Below are positions 1 to 9,508 of a DNA stretch of 64,000 bases, in pieces; the first letter of the stretch is position 1, and the number at the start of each line of letters is the position of its first letter. Location: the NCBI RefSeq assembly GCF_913777995.1, contig NZ_CAJYVE010000008.1, positions 38,726 to 102,725 of the forward strand. Direction: 5' to 3'. Origin of the DNA: an uncultured Pseudomonas sp. (GTDB lineage Bacteria; Pseudomonadota; Gammaproteobacteria; Pseudomonadales; Pseudomonadaceae). The notes under the pieces were generated by a model, which was given only the letters and a program-made list of their open reading frames with translations, made no database searches and was not told where the DNA came from. Made by a program: the position numbers and the translations under genes.

Positions 1-1308
1 ATGTTCATGGTCCTGCCGGTGTTGTCCACCTACGGCATGGACCTCGCCGGTGCCACGCCAGCGCTGATCGGCCTGGCCATCGGTGCCTACGGCCTGACCC
101 AGGCGATCCTGCAGATTCCATTAGGCTTCATTTCCGACCGCATAGGCCGACGCCCGGTGATCTACCTCGGCTTGCTGATATTTGCCGTGGGCAGTGTGGT
201 GGCGGCGGGGGCGCACTCCATCGAGGGCGTCATCGTTGGTCGGGTTCTGCAGGGCGCCGGGGCCATTTCCGCAGCGGTCATGGCGTTGCTGTCCGACCTC
301 ACCCGCGAGCAGCACCGTACCAAGGCCATGGCCATGATCGGCATGACCATCGGCCTGTCCTTCGCCATCGCCATGGTCATCGGCCCGGTACTGACCAGTG
401 CCTTCGGTCTCTCCGGGCTGTTTCTGGCGACCGGCATCATGGCCCTGCTGGGCATCCTGATCGTCGCCTTCATCGTGCCCAAGGCCGCTGGACCCTTGAT
501 GCACCGCGAGTCGGGTGTCGACAAGGCCGCCCTGGGCTCGATTCTGCGCAACCCCGATCTGCTGCGCCTGGACCTGGGTATCTTCGTGCTGCATGCCATG
601 CTCATGTCCAGCTTCGTGGCCTTGCCGCTGGCGCTGGTAGACAAGGCCGGGCTGCCCAAGGAGCAACACTGGTGGGTGTACCTCACCGCGCTGCTGATTT
701 CCTTCTTCGCCATGGTGCCGTTCATCATCTACGGCGAGAAGAAACGACGCATGAAGCGCGTCCTGACAGGCGCTGTTACCGTGCTGATGCTCTCTGAAAT
801 ATTCTTCTGGGCATTCGGCGACACGCTGCGGGCCCTGGTGACCGGCACCGTGGTATTCTTCACCGCGTTCAACCTGCTGGAGGCGTCGTTGCCGTCGCTG
901 ATCAGCAAGGTTTCGCCGGCAGGCGGCAAGGGCACGGCTATGGGGGTTTACTCCACCAGCCAGTTCCTGGGCTCGGCCACCGGCGGCATATTGGGCGGTT
1001 GGCTGTTCCAGCACGGAGGCCTGGACCTGGTATTCCTGGGCGGTGCCATGATGGCGGCCCTCTGGCTGGTCTTCGCGGTAACCATGCGCGAACCGCCCTA
1101 CGTGACCAGCCTGCGCATGCCGCTGTCGCCCGAGGCGCAACGCGAAGCAGGGCTGGCTCAACGCCTGATGTCCGTACCAGGCGTGACGGACGCTGTGGTG
1201 GTTGCCGAGGAGGCAGCCATCTATATCAAACTCGATACAAAACTATTGGATCGCGCGTCGCTCGAAAGGCTGGTCAATCATCCAGCCAACCAAACGTGCG
1301 AAGCCTAG
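1..1308 (+). CDS. MFS transporter, YajR-like (5' end cut by window)
   Basis: Inner-membrane proton-driven exporter of the major facilitator superfamily; substrate unknown. The reading frame is open from base 1, and the first methionine falls inside what should be TM1 (it runs straight into FMVLPVLSTYG), so the true start lies upstream of the window and roughly 25-30 residues are missing. The MFS loop motif SDRIGRRP follows TM2. After the last membrane segment there is a soluble tail of about 60 residues (LAQRLMSVPGVTDAVVV...) that resembles the ferredoxin-like YAM domain found at the C-terminus of E. coli YajR. The gene ends 9 bp before ssb, so the two may be co-transcribed. Confidence 0.85.
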   Translation: MFMVLPVLSTYGMDLAGATPALIGLAIGAYGLTQAILQIPLGFISDRIGRRPVIYLGLLIFAVGSVVAAGAHSIEGVIVGRVLQGAGAISAAVMALLSDLTREQHRTKAMAMIGMTIGLSFAIAMVIGPVLTSAFGLSGLFLATGIMALLGILIVAFIVPKAAGPLMHRESGVDKAALGSILRNPDLLRLDLGIFVLHAMLMSSFVALPLALVDKAGLPKEQHWWVYLTALLISFFAMVPFIIYGEKKRRMKRVLTGAVTVLMLSEIFFWAFGDTLRALVTGTVVFFTAFNLLEASLPSLISKVSPAGGKGTAMGVYSTSQFLGSATGGILGGWLFQHGGLDLVFLGGAMMAALWLVFAVTMREPPYVTSLRMPLSPEAQREAGLAQRLMSVPGVTDAVVVAEEAAIYIKLDTKLLDRASLERLVNHPANQTCEA

Positions 1309-1317
1309 GAGAACGTT

Positions 1318-1854
1318 ATGGCCCGTGGGGTTAACAAAGTCATATTGGTCGGTACATGCGGCCAGGATCCCGAAGTCCGTTACCTGCCTAACGGCAACGC
1401 CGTGACCAACCTGAGTCTGGCCACCAGCGAACAGTGGACCGACAAGCAGAGCGGCCAGCGTGTCGAGCGCACCGAATGGCACCGTGTCTCGCTGTTCGGC
1501 AAGGTCGCGGAAATCGCCGGCGAATACCTGCGCAAGGGTTCGCAGGTGTATATCGAAGGCAAGCTGCAGACCCGCGAATGGGAAAAGGACGGTATCAAGC
1601 GCTACACCACCGAGATCATCGTCGACATGCAAGGCACCATGCAGCTGCTCGGCGGCCGTCCGCAGCAGGGCGACAACCAGGGCGGCGGCAACTATGCCCA
1701 GTCCGCGCCACGCCCACAGCAGTCGCGCCCGGCACCCGCCCCGCAACAGCAGTCCTATGGCCAGCAGCCACAGCGCGAATCGCGCCCGGCACCACAGCAG
1801 GCTCCACAGCCAGCCGCTGACTTCGACAGCTTCGACGACGATATTCCGTTCTAG
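1318..1854 (+). CDS. ssb: Single-stranded DNA-binding protein
   Basis: Homotetrameric SSB that coats ssDNA during replication, repair and recombination. The 178-aa product has the OB-fold at about residues 1-110 (start [12 protein letters not shown], with [23 protein letters not shown] inside). A low-complexity Gln/Pro/Arg linker of about 55 residues follows, then the acidic tip [11 protein letters not shown] that recruits partner proteins. The length is usual for Pseudomonas. An AGGAGAACGTT ribosome site precedes the ATG, and an intrinsic terminator follows at once. Confidence 0.97.
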   Translation: MARGVNKVILVGTCGQDPEVRYLPNGNAVTNLSLATSEQWTDKQSGQRVERTEWHRVSLFGKVAEIAGEYLRKGSQVYIEGKLQTREWEKDGIKRYTTEIIVDMQGTMQLLGGRPQQGDNQGGGNYAQSAPRPQQSRPAPAPQQQSYGQQPQRESRPAPQQAPQPAADFDSFDDDIPF

Positions 1855-1894
1855 AGAGCACCTTAGCGAAAACGGTGAAACTTTTCTTGGAGAG

Positions 1895-1914
1895 CCCCGC
1901 ACTTGCGGGGTTTT
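1895..1914 (+). terminator. Rho-independent terminator of ssb
   Basis: A 6-bp GC stem, CCCCGC/GCGGGG with an ACTT loop, is followed by TTTT, 40 bp after the ssb stop codon. Confidence 0.85.
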
Positions 1915-1996
1915 CTTCGTTTTGGGTATGTAAAAAAAACGCCTCTAGATTTTACTTTGGTGCACACAATGTAAAAAAATAAATTGTGGAGGCGTC

Positions 1997-2180
1997 ATGG
2001 ACGTATCGATGCGCAGACTTGTACCTGCTGACGGCGAGCGATTTGTGGTGCTGTTCGATGGTTCAGGTATGCCTCTTTACTACTCGGCACGTGCTTCGTG
2101 AACGCGGTCAGGTCACTAAAGTATTGGCCCCCGCTGCGGTTCAGGAGAAAGCCTTGAACCCTTATTGGACATTCCCGGCT
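1997..2180 (+). pseudogene. Frameshifted N-terminal remnant of a tyrosine-type integrase (tentative)
   Basis: An ATG at 1997 has a good GGAGG site and opens a frame reading MDVSMRRLVPADGERFVVLF, which stops at 2101. The start resembles the N-termini of island-type tyrosine recombinases (a DGER motif, a hydrophobic strand, then G-MPLYY). Reading continues in another frame from about 2080 (HVLRERGQVTKVLAP...), as expected after a single-base loss. Nothing like a catalytic domain follows, so only the 5' tip survives. It sits just downstream of ssb in AT-richer DNA. The assignment rests on remembered family appearance, not on an alignment. Confidence 0.4.
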
Positions 2181-2598
2181 CAAGGTGTGTATCGGTGTAG
2201 TGACCTCTCGTGCCAAAGCCAGCCTTTATTAGGGCGATAGCTCCTTTTCTACACCGTGCATTAAGGTGCACCTTCATACCACAATATCCTCGGAGCGCCT
2301 TGCAACGCAACCGTCGCTCAGGGCTGTCCGATCCGCCGCTCGAGACGCGTTTTATGGCCGACTGTTCCAACTTGAAAATTCGATGTGATTTCCGCCCAGC
2401 AGGTGTTTCCAAACCGGGCAACCGATTGCACTGAAACGACACTGGTAGGAGGTGGCCAATGACTACAAGCGGCCTCTGAATGTGTGGTAGCGTGAGCACA
2501 TTCCGATAGCTTTGATATGACGGCTTGCACGCGTCAAATTGCGCGGCGTTAGAAGAAGCATGTATTCATCTTGATGTCTAAGAAACTGCGGGAGGTTG
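2181..2598. other. Intergenic stretch without a convincing gene
   Basis: About 420 bp with lower GC than the flanks. Short open frames exist on both strands, the longest being a 127-codon frame on the minus strand (2116-2499). It lacks a good ribosome site, overlaps the integrase relic, and resembles no family I know. It is best treated as decayed mobile DNA. Confidence 0.5.
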
Positions 2599-2781
2599 AT
2601 GTTGATCGCGTTTATATTGACAGTGCTTTCTTCAGCAGCGCTTTGGATGGATGCACACACAAATAGGTGTGAAGTTGAAAAGCGTCCATTAGGAAAGCTC
2701 TATTATATTGTTAGAGTTGTGAGTTTGGTGGTGGCTTTGGCTTTGTGGGCATTTGTTACTAAGGTTAATTTTTTTAGTTGA
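2599..2781 (+). CDS. Small hypothetical membrane protein
   Basis: A 60-aa frame beginning MLIAFILTVLSSAALWMDAH. It has two hydrophobic segments (about residues 1-16 and 35-52) separated by a charged loop, so a two-helix inner-membrane miniprotein is plausible. A GGGAGG lies just upstream of the ATG, although closer than ideal. Codon use is AT-rich compared with the neighbours, which fits the foreign character of this interval. No family is recognised. Confidence 0.45.
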   Translation: MLIAFILTVLSSAALWMDAHTNRCEVEKRPLGKLYYIVRVVSLVVALALWAFVTKVNFFS

Positions 2782-2940
2782 TTTTTTGAAAAAATAATCT
2801 TTGCATCCGTTGGGGTTGTTTCGAACGGCGACAGGCAATGATGTGCTGTTTGCTGTAGATTCATCAGATTTTGTAAACGCTGAAGCGGATAAAAACCGTT
2901 ATCGGAATGGCTGAAGACGTTATTAAGAAGGGGGGATGAG
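2782..2940. other. AT-rich non-coding spacer
   Basis: Spacer between the small membrane ORF and the IS5-like remnant. I see no gene, tRNA or clear regulatory structure here. Confidence 0.5.
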
Positions 2941-3054
2941 TTAGGGAATCTCTGAAGTAGGCATCGGGCGAAGGCCATCTGCTTCATCAGGCGGCTCAGC
3001 GGTGGAAGTCAGGCATTTTGCCAAATTTGCACGGCTTCTTCAGATAATCCCTAA
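2941..3054. mobile_element. Internally deleted IS5-type element (MITE-like, tentative)
   Basis: A 114-bp segment is bounded by 17-bp inverted ends, TTAGGGAATCTCTGAAG at 2941-2957 and CTTCAGATAATCCCTAA at 3038-3054 (15 of 17 match). Read on the minus strand, an ATG at 2987 gives MKQMAFA, like the first residues of IS5-family transposases (MKQMTFADAEY in many members). After one extra C this runs directly into the other end. This is the structure expected of an IS that kept both tips and lost its body. The exact family is inferred from memory. Confidence 0.5.
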
Positions 3055-3146
3055 GCATACATCTTGGGAACGGCTTAGGTCGGGCAGTGCTTCTCGACTG
3101 AGGCGGCTCTTACAGGCGGTTGCCATCCCCATTCGGGGATGCATGA
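3055..3146. other. Short non-coding spacer
   Basis: Between the IS-like remnant and the chemoreceptor terminator. It holds a small CATCCCC/GGGGATG hairpin near 3124-3142; nothing else is seen. Confidence 0.4.
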
Positions 3147-3183
3147 AAAAGCCCCGCACGGCCAACGCCGGCGGGGCTTTTTC
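3147..3183 (-). terminator. Bidirectional terminator of the chemoreceptor gene
   Basis: A perfect 12-bp stem, AAAAAGCCCCGC (3147-3158) with GCGGGGCTTTTT (3172-3183), gives a U-run in either direction. It lies 18 bp past the stop of the minus-strand chemoreceptor gene. Confidence 0.85.
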
Positions 3184-3200
3184 TTAGGCAACAGGGCCGG

Positions 3201-4826
3201 TCAGAGTCGGAACTTGGCCACCATCGCGTTGAGTTCCACGGCCAGGCGCGACAGCTCCTGGGCCGAGGCGCTGGTCTGGTTGGCGCCTGCCGAGGTCTGC
3301 ATGGCCAGGTCGCGGATGTTCATCAGGTTGCGGTCCACCTCGCGGGCAACCTGCGCCTGTTCTTCGGAGGCGCTGGCGATCACCAGGTTGCGCTGGTTGA
3401 TCGAGGCGATGGCTTCGGCGATCAGTTGCAGCGCCTCGCCGGCGGCTTGCGCTACGTCCAGGGTGGTGCCCGCACGGTTCTGGCTGGTCTGCATGGCTTC
3501 CACGGCGCGTCCGGTGCCGGTCTGGATCGAGCCGATCATCTGCTCGATTTCCTCGGTGGACTCCTGAGTCCGATGGGCCAGGGCCCGTACTTCGTCGGCG
3601 ACCACGGCGAAGCCGCGCCCGGCTTCACCGGCACGCGCGGCTTCGATGGCTGCGTTAAGGGCCAGCAGGTTGGTCTGCCCCGCCACGGTACCGATCACGT
3701 CGAGCACCCGGCTGATTTCGTTGGCGCTGCTGGCCAGTTGCTCGATTTCCTGCGCGGTGCCGCTCACGTCCTGCACCAGCAGGCGGATGGACATCAGCGC
3801 TTCATCGACCTGATCCCGGCCGCTGCGGGTGGTCTGGTCGGCGCCCTTGGAGGCTTCGGCGGTGCTGACCGCATTGCTGGCGACTTCTTCCACGGCAGCG
3901 GTCATCTGGTTCACCGCCGTGGCGGCCTGGTCAATCTCGGCGTTCTGCTGATGCAGGCCTCGACTGGTGTCTTCGGTCACGCTGTGCAGTTCTTCGGAAG
4001 CCGAGGCCAGTTGATCGGAGGAGGCGGCGATCTGGCGCAGCGTCTGGCGCAGATTCTCTTGCATATGGCGTAGCGCGGTGAGCAGCAGGGCCGGCTCGTC
4101 ACGGCCCTTGACCTGCACCTCGCGGGTCAGGTCGCCGGTAGCGACCCGCTCGGCGACGGCCACGGCTTCGGCCAGCGGCACCACGATGCTGCGGGTCAGC
4201 AGGGTGGCGATGACGATCAGCGCCAGCACGATGATCGTCAGGCTCAAGGCAATGACCCAGACGGCTTCATGGGACAGATCGGTGCTGAGCTGCGAGGCGT
4301 TGTCGGCGCCGTCGGAGTTGAAGCGGATCAGGGCGTTGAGCGCTTTGCTGAGTGCGTCGGTGATTTCACCCAGCGGGCCATTGACCTGCTGGCGGGCCTG
4401 TTCCAGCTGACCCGCCAGCACCAGGTCACGAATCTTGCCCTGCTGTTCCAGGTAGCGGGCCTTGGCGTTCAGCAGTTCGGTATACAGCCGCCTGTCGGTG
4501 GCGTCGTAAACGGTGCTTTCATAATCGCCCAGGCCTGCTTCTATCTGCCGGCTGATCTCGTCGACCTTGGCCAGTGTGGCCCGGCGCTGGGAGGGCTCGT
4601 CTTCGAGCAGGCTGCGCATGGTCAGAGCCCTGGCGCGACCAATATTGCTGCCGACATCGCTGAGGTTGACCACCGACGGCATCCACATGTTGCGGATTTC
4701 GGCGGTGGCGTTGTCCATCCGGCGCGTTTCGTAGAGGGCAATCAGGCCGAGGGCGATGACCAGCAGACCCAGCATGGTGAACATGAGGGCGGCCCGGGCG
4801 CCGATTTTCATTTCTCGAAACTGCAT
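3201..4826 (-). CDS. Methyl-accepting chemotaxis protein with four-helix-bundle sensor
   Basis: Transmembrane chemoreceptor of 541 aa. Order: TM1 at about 13-32; a periplasmic helical sensor of about 155 residues that looks like the 4HB_MCP fold; TM2 at 189-211; a HAMP linker; and a cytoplasmic signalling hairpin whose conserved tip lies at about 384-418 ([17 protein letters not shown]). Gln/Glu pairs suited to CheR/CheB methylation flank the tip. There is no C-terminal CheR-tethering pentapeptide. The ligand is unknown. AAGGAG precedes the ATG at a good distance. A weak FliA-like TAAAG...GTCGGAT can be read upstream but is not convincing. Confidence 0.93.
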   Translation of the reverse strand: MQFREMKIGARAALMFTMLGLLVIALGLIALYETRRMDNATAEIRNMWMPSVVNLSDVGSNIGRARALTMRSLLEDEPSQRRATLAKVDEISRQIEAGLGDYESTVYDATDRRLYTELLNAKARYLEQQGKIRDLVLAGQLEQARQQVNGPLGEITDALSKALNALIRFNSDGADNASQLSTDLSHEAVWVIALSLTIIVLALIVIATLLTRSIVVPLAEAVAVAERVATGDLTREVQVKGRDEPALLLTALRHMQENLRQTLRQIAASSDQLASASEELHSVTEDTSRGLHQQNAEIDQAATAVNQMTAAVEEVASNAVSTAEASKGADQTTRSGRDQVDEALMSIRLLVQDVSGTAQEIEQLASSANEISRVLDVIGTVAGQTNLLALNAAIEAARAGEAGRGFAVVADEVRALAHRTQESTEEIEQMIGSIQTGTGRAVEAMQTSQNRAGTTLDVAQAAGEALQLIAEAIASINQRNLVIASASEEQAQVAREVDRNLMNIRDLAMQTSAGANQTSASAQELSRLAVELNAMVAKFRL

Positions 4827-5236
4827 GGGAGGCTCCTTGGCCGACGTGGGAGGGGGTATATGGGATCCGACTTCGATGATGTCGCTTTAATATCGTTCCT
4901 TGGGCGCGCTAAATTTTTGCATGCATTTTTCTTGTAGAAGAGCAGTCATGCGTCCATGTCCCGGCTTTTGGAAAAAAAGTGGAGCGATACGGGGAACGTT
5001 TTGAGCGGGCCGCCGGTCTGGATGATGGCCTATTGCTAGATTTGCTCGCCGCTTCCTGTTGCGCTCCAGCCGCTCTGGCGCCGCGTTCAACGTCGTGACG
5101 CCTTCCCTTGCCGAGAACGCCTGGCAGGCTTGTGGCCGTCATGCTTCATTGAAAATATTGATGATGGCAATAGGGCATTTATATGAGGCGGCGAGTGTCT
5201 CATCCTTAACCAGGTTCTCTTGAAGGGCGTACTGAC
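4827..5236. promoter_or_regulatory. Divergent regulatory region between chemoreceptor and EAL gene
   Basis: 410 bp without a credible gene, so it must carry the promoters of both divergent genes. For the plus-strand EAL gene a sigma70-like pair can be read: TTGATG at 5158-5163 and TATATG at 5180-5185, 16 bp apart. Both matches are imperfect. Nothing decisive is visible for the chemoreceptor. Confidence 0.35.
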
Positions 5237-7018
5237 ATGCAAATCGCACCCTTGCCCGACAATGAGCGGGAACGCCAAGCCAAGGTCTTCGAGCTGTGCG
5301 TCGAGCACCTGGACGAACCGGAAGAGTTGCAGGCACTGGTGGCCCTGGCGGGCAATCATTTCGCGGTGCCTATCTGCCTGGTGTCGATTGTCAGTGAGCA
5401 TCAGCAGTGGTTCATGGCCAAGACCGGGCTGGATGCGCACTCCACATCCCGCGACGTGTCGTTCTGTGCGCATGCCATCCACCAGCCCAAGCCCCTGGAA
5501 GTGCCGGATGCGCTGCTGGACCCGCGGTTTTTCGACAACCCGCTGGTCACGGGGGCGCCGGGTATCCGTTACTACTGCGGTGCGCCCTTGCTGACGGAAA
5601 ACGGCATTGCGATCGGCAGCCTGTGTGTGATCGATACCGTGCCCCGTCCGCCGATGTCCGAGGCCGAGCGGAGCATGCTCACCGGATTCGCCGAGATGGT
5701 GATGAAGATTCTTGTCGGCATTCGCCAGCGCAATTTCTTCGATCATCCCACCGGATTGTTGAACCGCTTCAGGCTGGAATGCGACGTGCTGGAGCGCCTG
5801 GCCCGCGGCGAGCGCTTCACGCTCCTGGCCCTGGACATCATGCAGGCCTCGGCGCTCAACGACGTGGTCACGGCCCTGGGCTACAACTTCGCCCAGGACC
5901 TGGTGCTGGAGGTCAAGCAACGTGTCACTGAGCAGCTGGGTTGCGACCTGCAGCTGTACAAGATCAGCCCCACGCGTTTTAGCGTGATTCTGCCTGAAGG
6001 GCAGGATGTCCCACGCCTGAGCGCACGGATGGTCGAGGCGCTGCAGCGCCCGATTTACTGTCATCAGATTCCTGTGCCCCTGGACCCCGGCATCGGCATT
6101 CTGGAAATCTCGCGGCTCGAAGGCGATGGCCGTGATCTGGAGTGGTTGCGCCGTGCGATCGGCGCCGCCGAGGCGGCTCGCCATGAGCCGGGGCGCTGTG
6201 CCTGGTATCAGCCTGATGTGGATGCAGCGCAGCGTCGTGCGTTCATTCTGCTCACCGCACTGGTGCAGGCGCTGCAAAGTGCAGATCAGCTCAGCCTGCA
6301 TCTGCAACCGCGCATCGACCTGGACTCCGGCTGCTGTCGTTCGGCCGAGGCCCTGCTGCGCTGGAAGCATCCGGTGTTGGGCGATATTTCCCCGGCGGAA
6401 TTCATTCCTCTGGCGGAAAAGACTGCGCTGATCACCGAGATCAGCGCCTGGGTCATGCATGAAGCGCTGCGCATTCTGGCGCACACCCGTGGCATGGACT
6501 TCAGCATCAGCATGAATGTCACCGCCCGCGACCTGGAAAGCTCGCTGTTCATGGACAGCCTGCTGGAGGAACTGCAGCGCCTGGATATCCATCCCTCGCG
6601 CCTGCAACTGGAGTTCACCGAAAGCGTGTTGATCGAGCGCCTGGAAGTGGTTCAGCAGCAACTGCAGCGGGCGCGTCAGGCCGGTATCGACATCGCCATC
6701 GATGATTTCGGCACCGGCTACAGCAACTGGGCCTACCTGAGCCGCATTCCGGCGTCGGTGGTCAAGCTGGACCGTTCACTGGTGCAGAAGTCGGCCGTGA
6801 CCGCTCGTGACCGCCTGCTGGTGCAATCACTGGTTTCGCTGGCCACCCGGCTGGGCTATCGGGTGACCGCCGAGGGTATCGAAACCGCCGAGCTGCTCGA
6901 ACAGGTCAAGACCTGGGGCTGTTCCGAAGCGCAGGGTTTCTACCTGGGCATGCCCATGACCCTGGCCGCCTTCGAGCACTGGTACTGCAAGGCCGACCGC
7001 GCCAGCTCGGTAGCCTGA
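5237..7018 (+). CDS. c-di-GMP phosphodiesterase: GAF, degenerate GGDEF, EAL
   Basis: A 593-aa soluble protein predicted to hydrolyse c-di-GMP. A GAF sensor spans about 30-160. A GGDEF-like domain at about 165-290 has the signature replaced by SPTRF, so it should not make c-di-GMP. The EAL domain covers about 340-585 and keeps the residues expected for catalysis: E371 in EALLRW, N427, E459, the D489-D490 pair in DDFGTGYS, K510, E546 and Q566. No membrane segment is visible. It is transcribed divergently from the chemoreceptor, linking two motility-related signalling outputs. The GAF ligand is unknown. Confidence 0.9.
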   Translation: MQIAPLPDNERERQAKVFELCVEHLDEPEELQALVALAGNHFAVPICLVSIVSEHQQWFMAKTGLDAHSTSRDVSFCAHAIHQPKPLEVPDALLDPRFFDNPLVTGAPGIRYYCGAPLLTENGIAIGSLCVIDTVPRPPMSEAERSMLTGFAEMVMKILVGIRQRNFFDHPTGLLNRFRLECDVLERLARGERFTLLALDIMQASALNDVVTALGYNFAQDLVLEVKQRVTEQLGCDLQLYKISPTRFSVILPEGQDVPRLSARMVEALQRPIYCHQIPVPLDPGIGILEISRLEGDGRDLEWLRRAIGAAEAARHEPGRCAWYQPDVDAAQRRAFILLTALVQALQSADQLSLHLQPRIDLDSGCCRSAEALLRWKHPVLGDISPAEFIPLAEKTALITEISAWVMHEALRILAHTRGMDFSISMNVTARDLESSLFMDSLLEELQRLDIHPSRLQLEFTESVLIERLEVVQQQLQRARQAGIDIAIDDFGTGYSNWAYLSRIPASVVKLDRSLVQKSAVTARDRLLVQSLVSLATRLGYRVTAEGIETAELLEQVKTWGCSEAQGFYLGMPMTLAAFEHWYCKADRASSVA

Positions 7019-7174
7019 ACTTTCGTCGGCACAGCCCGAGTGCACCGAGTTATTCCCATGGACAGGTAAAGAGGCAAGCGATTTCTTGCCTATCCTGGCG
7101 AACTTGCGCGCCCTGGGGGGATCAGTTTCTGGTGAACGATGATCCCTTAGGACACCGGTGGAGGAGCGCGCGGC

Positions 7175-9406
7175 GTGGTGTGTCAGCTGAGAAACCTGGT
7201 CTTGCTGGTGGTGCTGGCGTTTGCCGGCAACCTGTCATTGCAGGCGGCGGAAGTGCCCGCGCTGCCGATGGGCGCGGCGGCCGACAAGGCCGACGCCAAG
7301 CCCGATGACAAGGCCGCTCCCGGCCCTGTGGATAAGAAGCCGGCCACCGAGGCTGACAAGAAGGATCCGCCGCCCGAGGCCGACAAGCCGGCGGATGAGC
7401 AGGGCGCTGCACCGGAAATCCTCGTCGAAGGCGGCCTGCTGGGCGCGCTGAGCGGTAGCATCGATGATGTTCAGCGAGCACTGAACCTCAATGCTGACCT
7501 GCTCGACACCTGGCGCGTACGGGCCGACCGTGCGGCCAGCGAGATCGACCGTCTGGTCAACAAGCCCTCGCCGCGCACTGCCTGGCAGATGACCGGTGAT
7601 TTCCTGCTGCTCTCGGTGGTGTGGATCGGCACCTTCGCGCTGCTGTGCGGGGCCGGCAGCTTCGTGGCGCGGCGGGTGAACCGGCGTTCGTTCATGCGCA
7701 GCTGGGAGCGCACCCGGGGGTTGCTCAAGTACCTGCTGCCGTTCACCCTGCCGGCGCTGATCTGCCTGCCGCTGACGGTGTACATCAGCCAGTTCGTGCC
7801 CAGCTCCCTCGGTCGGGCGCTGGCGCTGTGCTTTGCCTACGCCACCAGCAGTGGCATCTTTTCCACCTCGGTGCTGCTGTGCGTCATTGTCATGTTCAAT
7901 GCCGGGCATAAGCGGACCGCGGTGCGCATCCTGCGTCGCTATTGCCCACGGCCGTTGTTCGTCATCGGCTTCCTGGCGGCGCTGAGCGATGCACTGACCA
8001 GCCCGCAGATCGCCCGGCAGATCGGCAGCAACGTCACCACCAGCATCGCCGTATTCACTGGCCTGGTCGCTTCGGCGGTGTTCTGCGTGCTGGTGATCCG
8101 CATGCGCCGGCCGGTCGCACACCTGATTCGTAACCGCGCCTTGAGCAGTCGTACCCGCCAGCCGGCGTTGCAGCAGTCGCTGAAGATCTTCTCCAACCTG
8201 TGGAATCTGCCGATCCTGCTGATGATCCTGGTTTCGGCGGTAAACCTCATCGGTGCTGGCGAAGACAGCCAGCAGACGCTGCGCTGCGCGCTGTTCACCA
8301 CCTTGCTGCTGATTGCCACGGTCTTCATCAGCACCGTGTTCCAGCATCTGTTCAAGCGCCCCAGCGATCAGGTGGCGCGCAGTGGACACGCCTACAAGGC
8401 GCGTCTGATCAGCCTGGTGTATGCCTGCCTGCGCATTGCCCTGGCGGTGACCTTCATCGAAGTGCTGGGGCGCATCTGGGGCTTTTCGCTGTTCGAGTTC
8501 GCCCAGCGCAATACCCTGGGGCGGGCGATCAGCGATTCGTTGAGCGGCATCGGCCTGATCTTCCTGGTGACCTGGCTGCTCTGGGTGGTGCTCGACACCG
8601 CCATCCAAGAGGCGCTCAAGCCACCGGTCAACCAGCGCCACGGTCGCCAGCCCAGCACCCGGGTCAAGACCATCCTGCCGCTGTTGCGCAATGCGATCAA
8701 AATCATCCTGGTGGTGATCTGCGCCATTACCACCATGGCCAACCTGGGCATCAACGTCGCACCACTGCTGGCCGGTGCCGGTGTGGTGGGCCTGGCCATC
8801 GGTTTCGGTTCGCAGCAGCTGGTCCAGGACGTCATCACCGGGCTGTTCATCATCATCGAAGACACCTTTTCCATCGGCGACTGGGTGGTGCTCAGCACCG
8901 GCCATTCCGGCACCGTGGAAAGCCTGACGATCCGTACCGTACGCCTGCGCGACGGCAAGGGCTTCGTGCACTCGGTGCCGTTCGGCCAGATCAAGGCCGT
9001 GACCAACCAGTCGCGGCAGTTCGCCTACGCGTTCTTCTCGGTGCAGTTCACCTACGACACCGACATCGACGAGGCGCTGGCGCTGATCCGCGAGACCGGC
9101 CAGTCGATCACCGAGGACATCCTGCTCAAGAACAACCTGCAAGGGCCGCTGGAGGTGTTCGGCGTCGACCGTATGGACCTCAACGGTGTGGTGCTGACCG
9201 CGCAGTTCCGGACTTCGTCGGGTGGCCAGTACAGCGTCGGGCGAGCCTTCAACGAGCGCCTCAAGAAGCTTGTCGACCAGCACCCCAAGGTGCATTTCGC
9301 GCAGACTTATCCACAAGTGGTGATGAACCCAGGCGCCGCGCATCGCAGCCAGGCCGCCGAGGCCGAGGGGCCGCCAGCGCCAGCGCCGGGCTCCGGTGCG
9401 GCGTGA
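7175..9406 (+). CDS. MscS-family mechanosensitive channel, YbiO-like
   Basis: A large inner-membrane channel of 743 aa, about the length of E. coli YbiO. It starts with a signal peptide (cleavage near LQAAEVPA). A Lys/Asp/Pro-rich low-complexity stretch at about 35-80 and a short helical periplasmic segment follow, then many membrane helices. The MscS core is near 520-640 (pore-helix region AGAGVVGLAIGFGSQQLVQDVITG, then a beta domain with VPFGQI). It should release solutes on hypo-osmotic shock. The GTG start at 7175 is chosen because GAGGAG lies 8 bp upstream; a second GTG follows directly. Confidence 0.9.
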   Translation: MVCQLRNLVLLVVLAFAGNLSLQAAEVPALPMGAAADKADAKPDDKAAPGPVDKKPATEADKKDPPPEADKPADEQGAAPEILVEGGLLGALSGSIDDVQRALNLNADLLDTWRVRADRAASEIDRLVNKPSPRTAWQMTGDFLLLSVVWIGTFALLCGAGSFVARRVNRRSFMRSWERTRGLLKYLLPFTLPALICLPLTVYISQFVPSSLGRALALCFAYATSSGIFSTSVLLCVIVMFNAGHKRTAVRILRRYCPRPLFVIGFLAALSDALTSPQIARQIGSNVTTSIAVFTGLVASAVFCVLVIRMRRPVAHLIRNRALSSRTRQPALQQSLKIFSNLWNLPILLMILVSAVNLIGAGEDSQQTLRCALFTTLLLIATVFISTVFQHLFKRPSDQVARSGHAYKARLISLVYACLRIALAVTFIEVLGRIWGFSLFEFAQRNTLGRAISDSLSGIGLIFLVTWLLWVVLDTAIQEALKPPVNQRHGRQPSTRVKTILPLLRNAIKIILVVICAITTMANLGINVAPLLAGAGVVGLAIGFGSQQLVQDVITGLFIIIEDTFSIGDWVVLSTGHSGTVESLTIRTVRLRDGKGFVHSVPFGQIKAVTNQSRQFAYAFFSVQFTYDTDIDEALALIRETGQSITEDILLKNNLQGPLEVFGVDRMDLNGVVLTAQFRTSSGGQYSVGRAFNERLKKLVDQHPKVHFAQTYPQVVMNPGAAHRSQAAEAEGPPAPAPGSGAA

Positions 9407-9508
9407 CGCGCCGGGGCGGGTGTTGGGCCTGGCCGGTCAACGTGATATGTTTGCAGGCGTTTTCAAACCTGATGACCTGATCAATCCGATACCGAGCCTG
9501 CTGACTCT

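Noticed and set aside
1986-2240. An 84-codon plus-strand frame after ssb as an intact gene
   Set aside because: The better start and ribosome site belong to another frame at 1997; the 84-codon frame joins it only after a frameshift, so it is read as a pseudogene.
5087-6661. A 524-codon antisense frame over the EAL gene
   Set aside because: Same compositional artefact; no ribosome site or motifs, and the plus strand carries all catalytic residues of an EAL protein.
7235-9343. A 702-codon antisense frame over the mechanosensitive channel gene
   Set aside because: His/Gln-rich shadow of the channel gene with no family resemblance.
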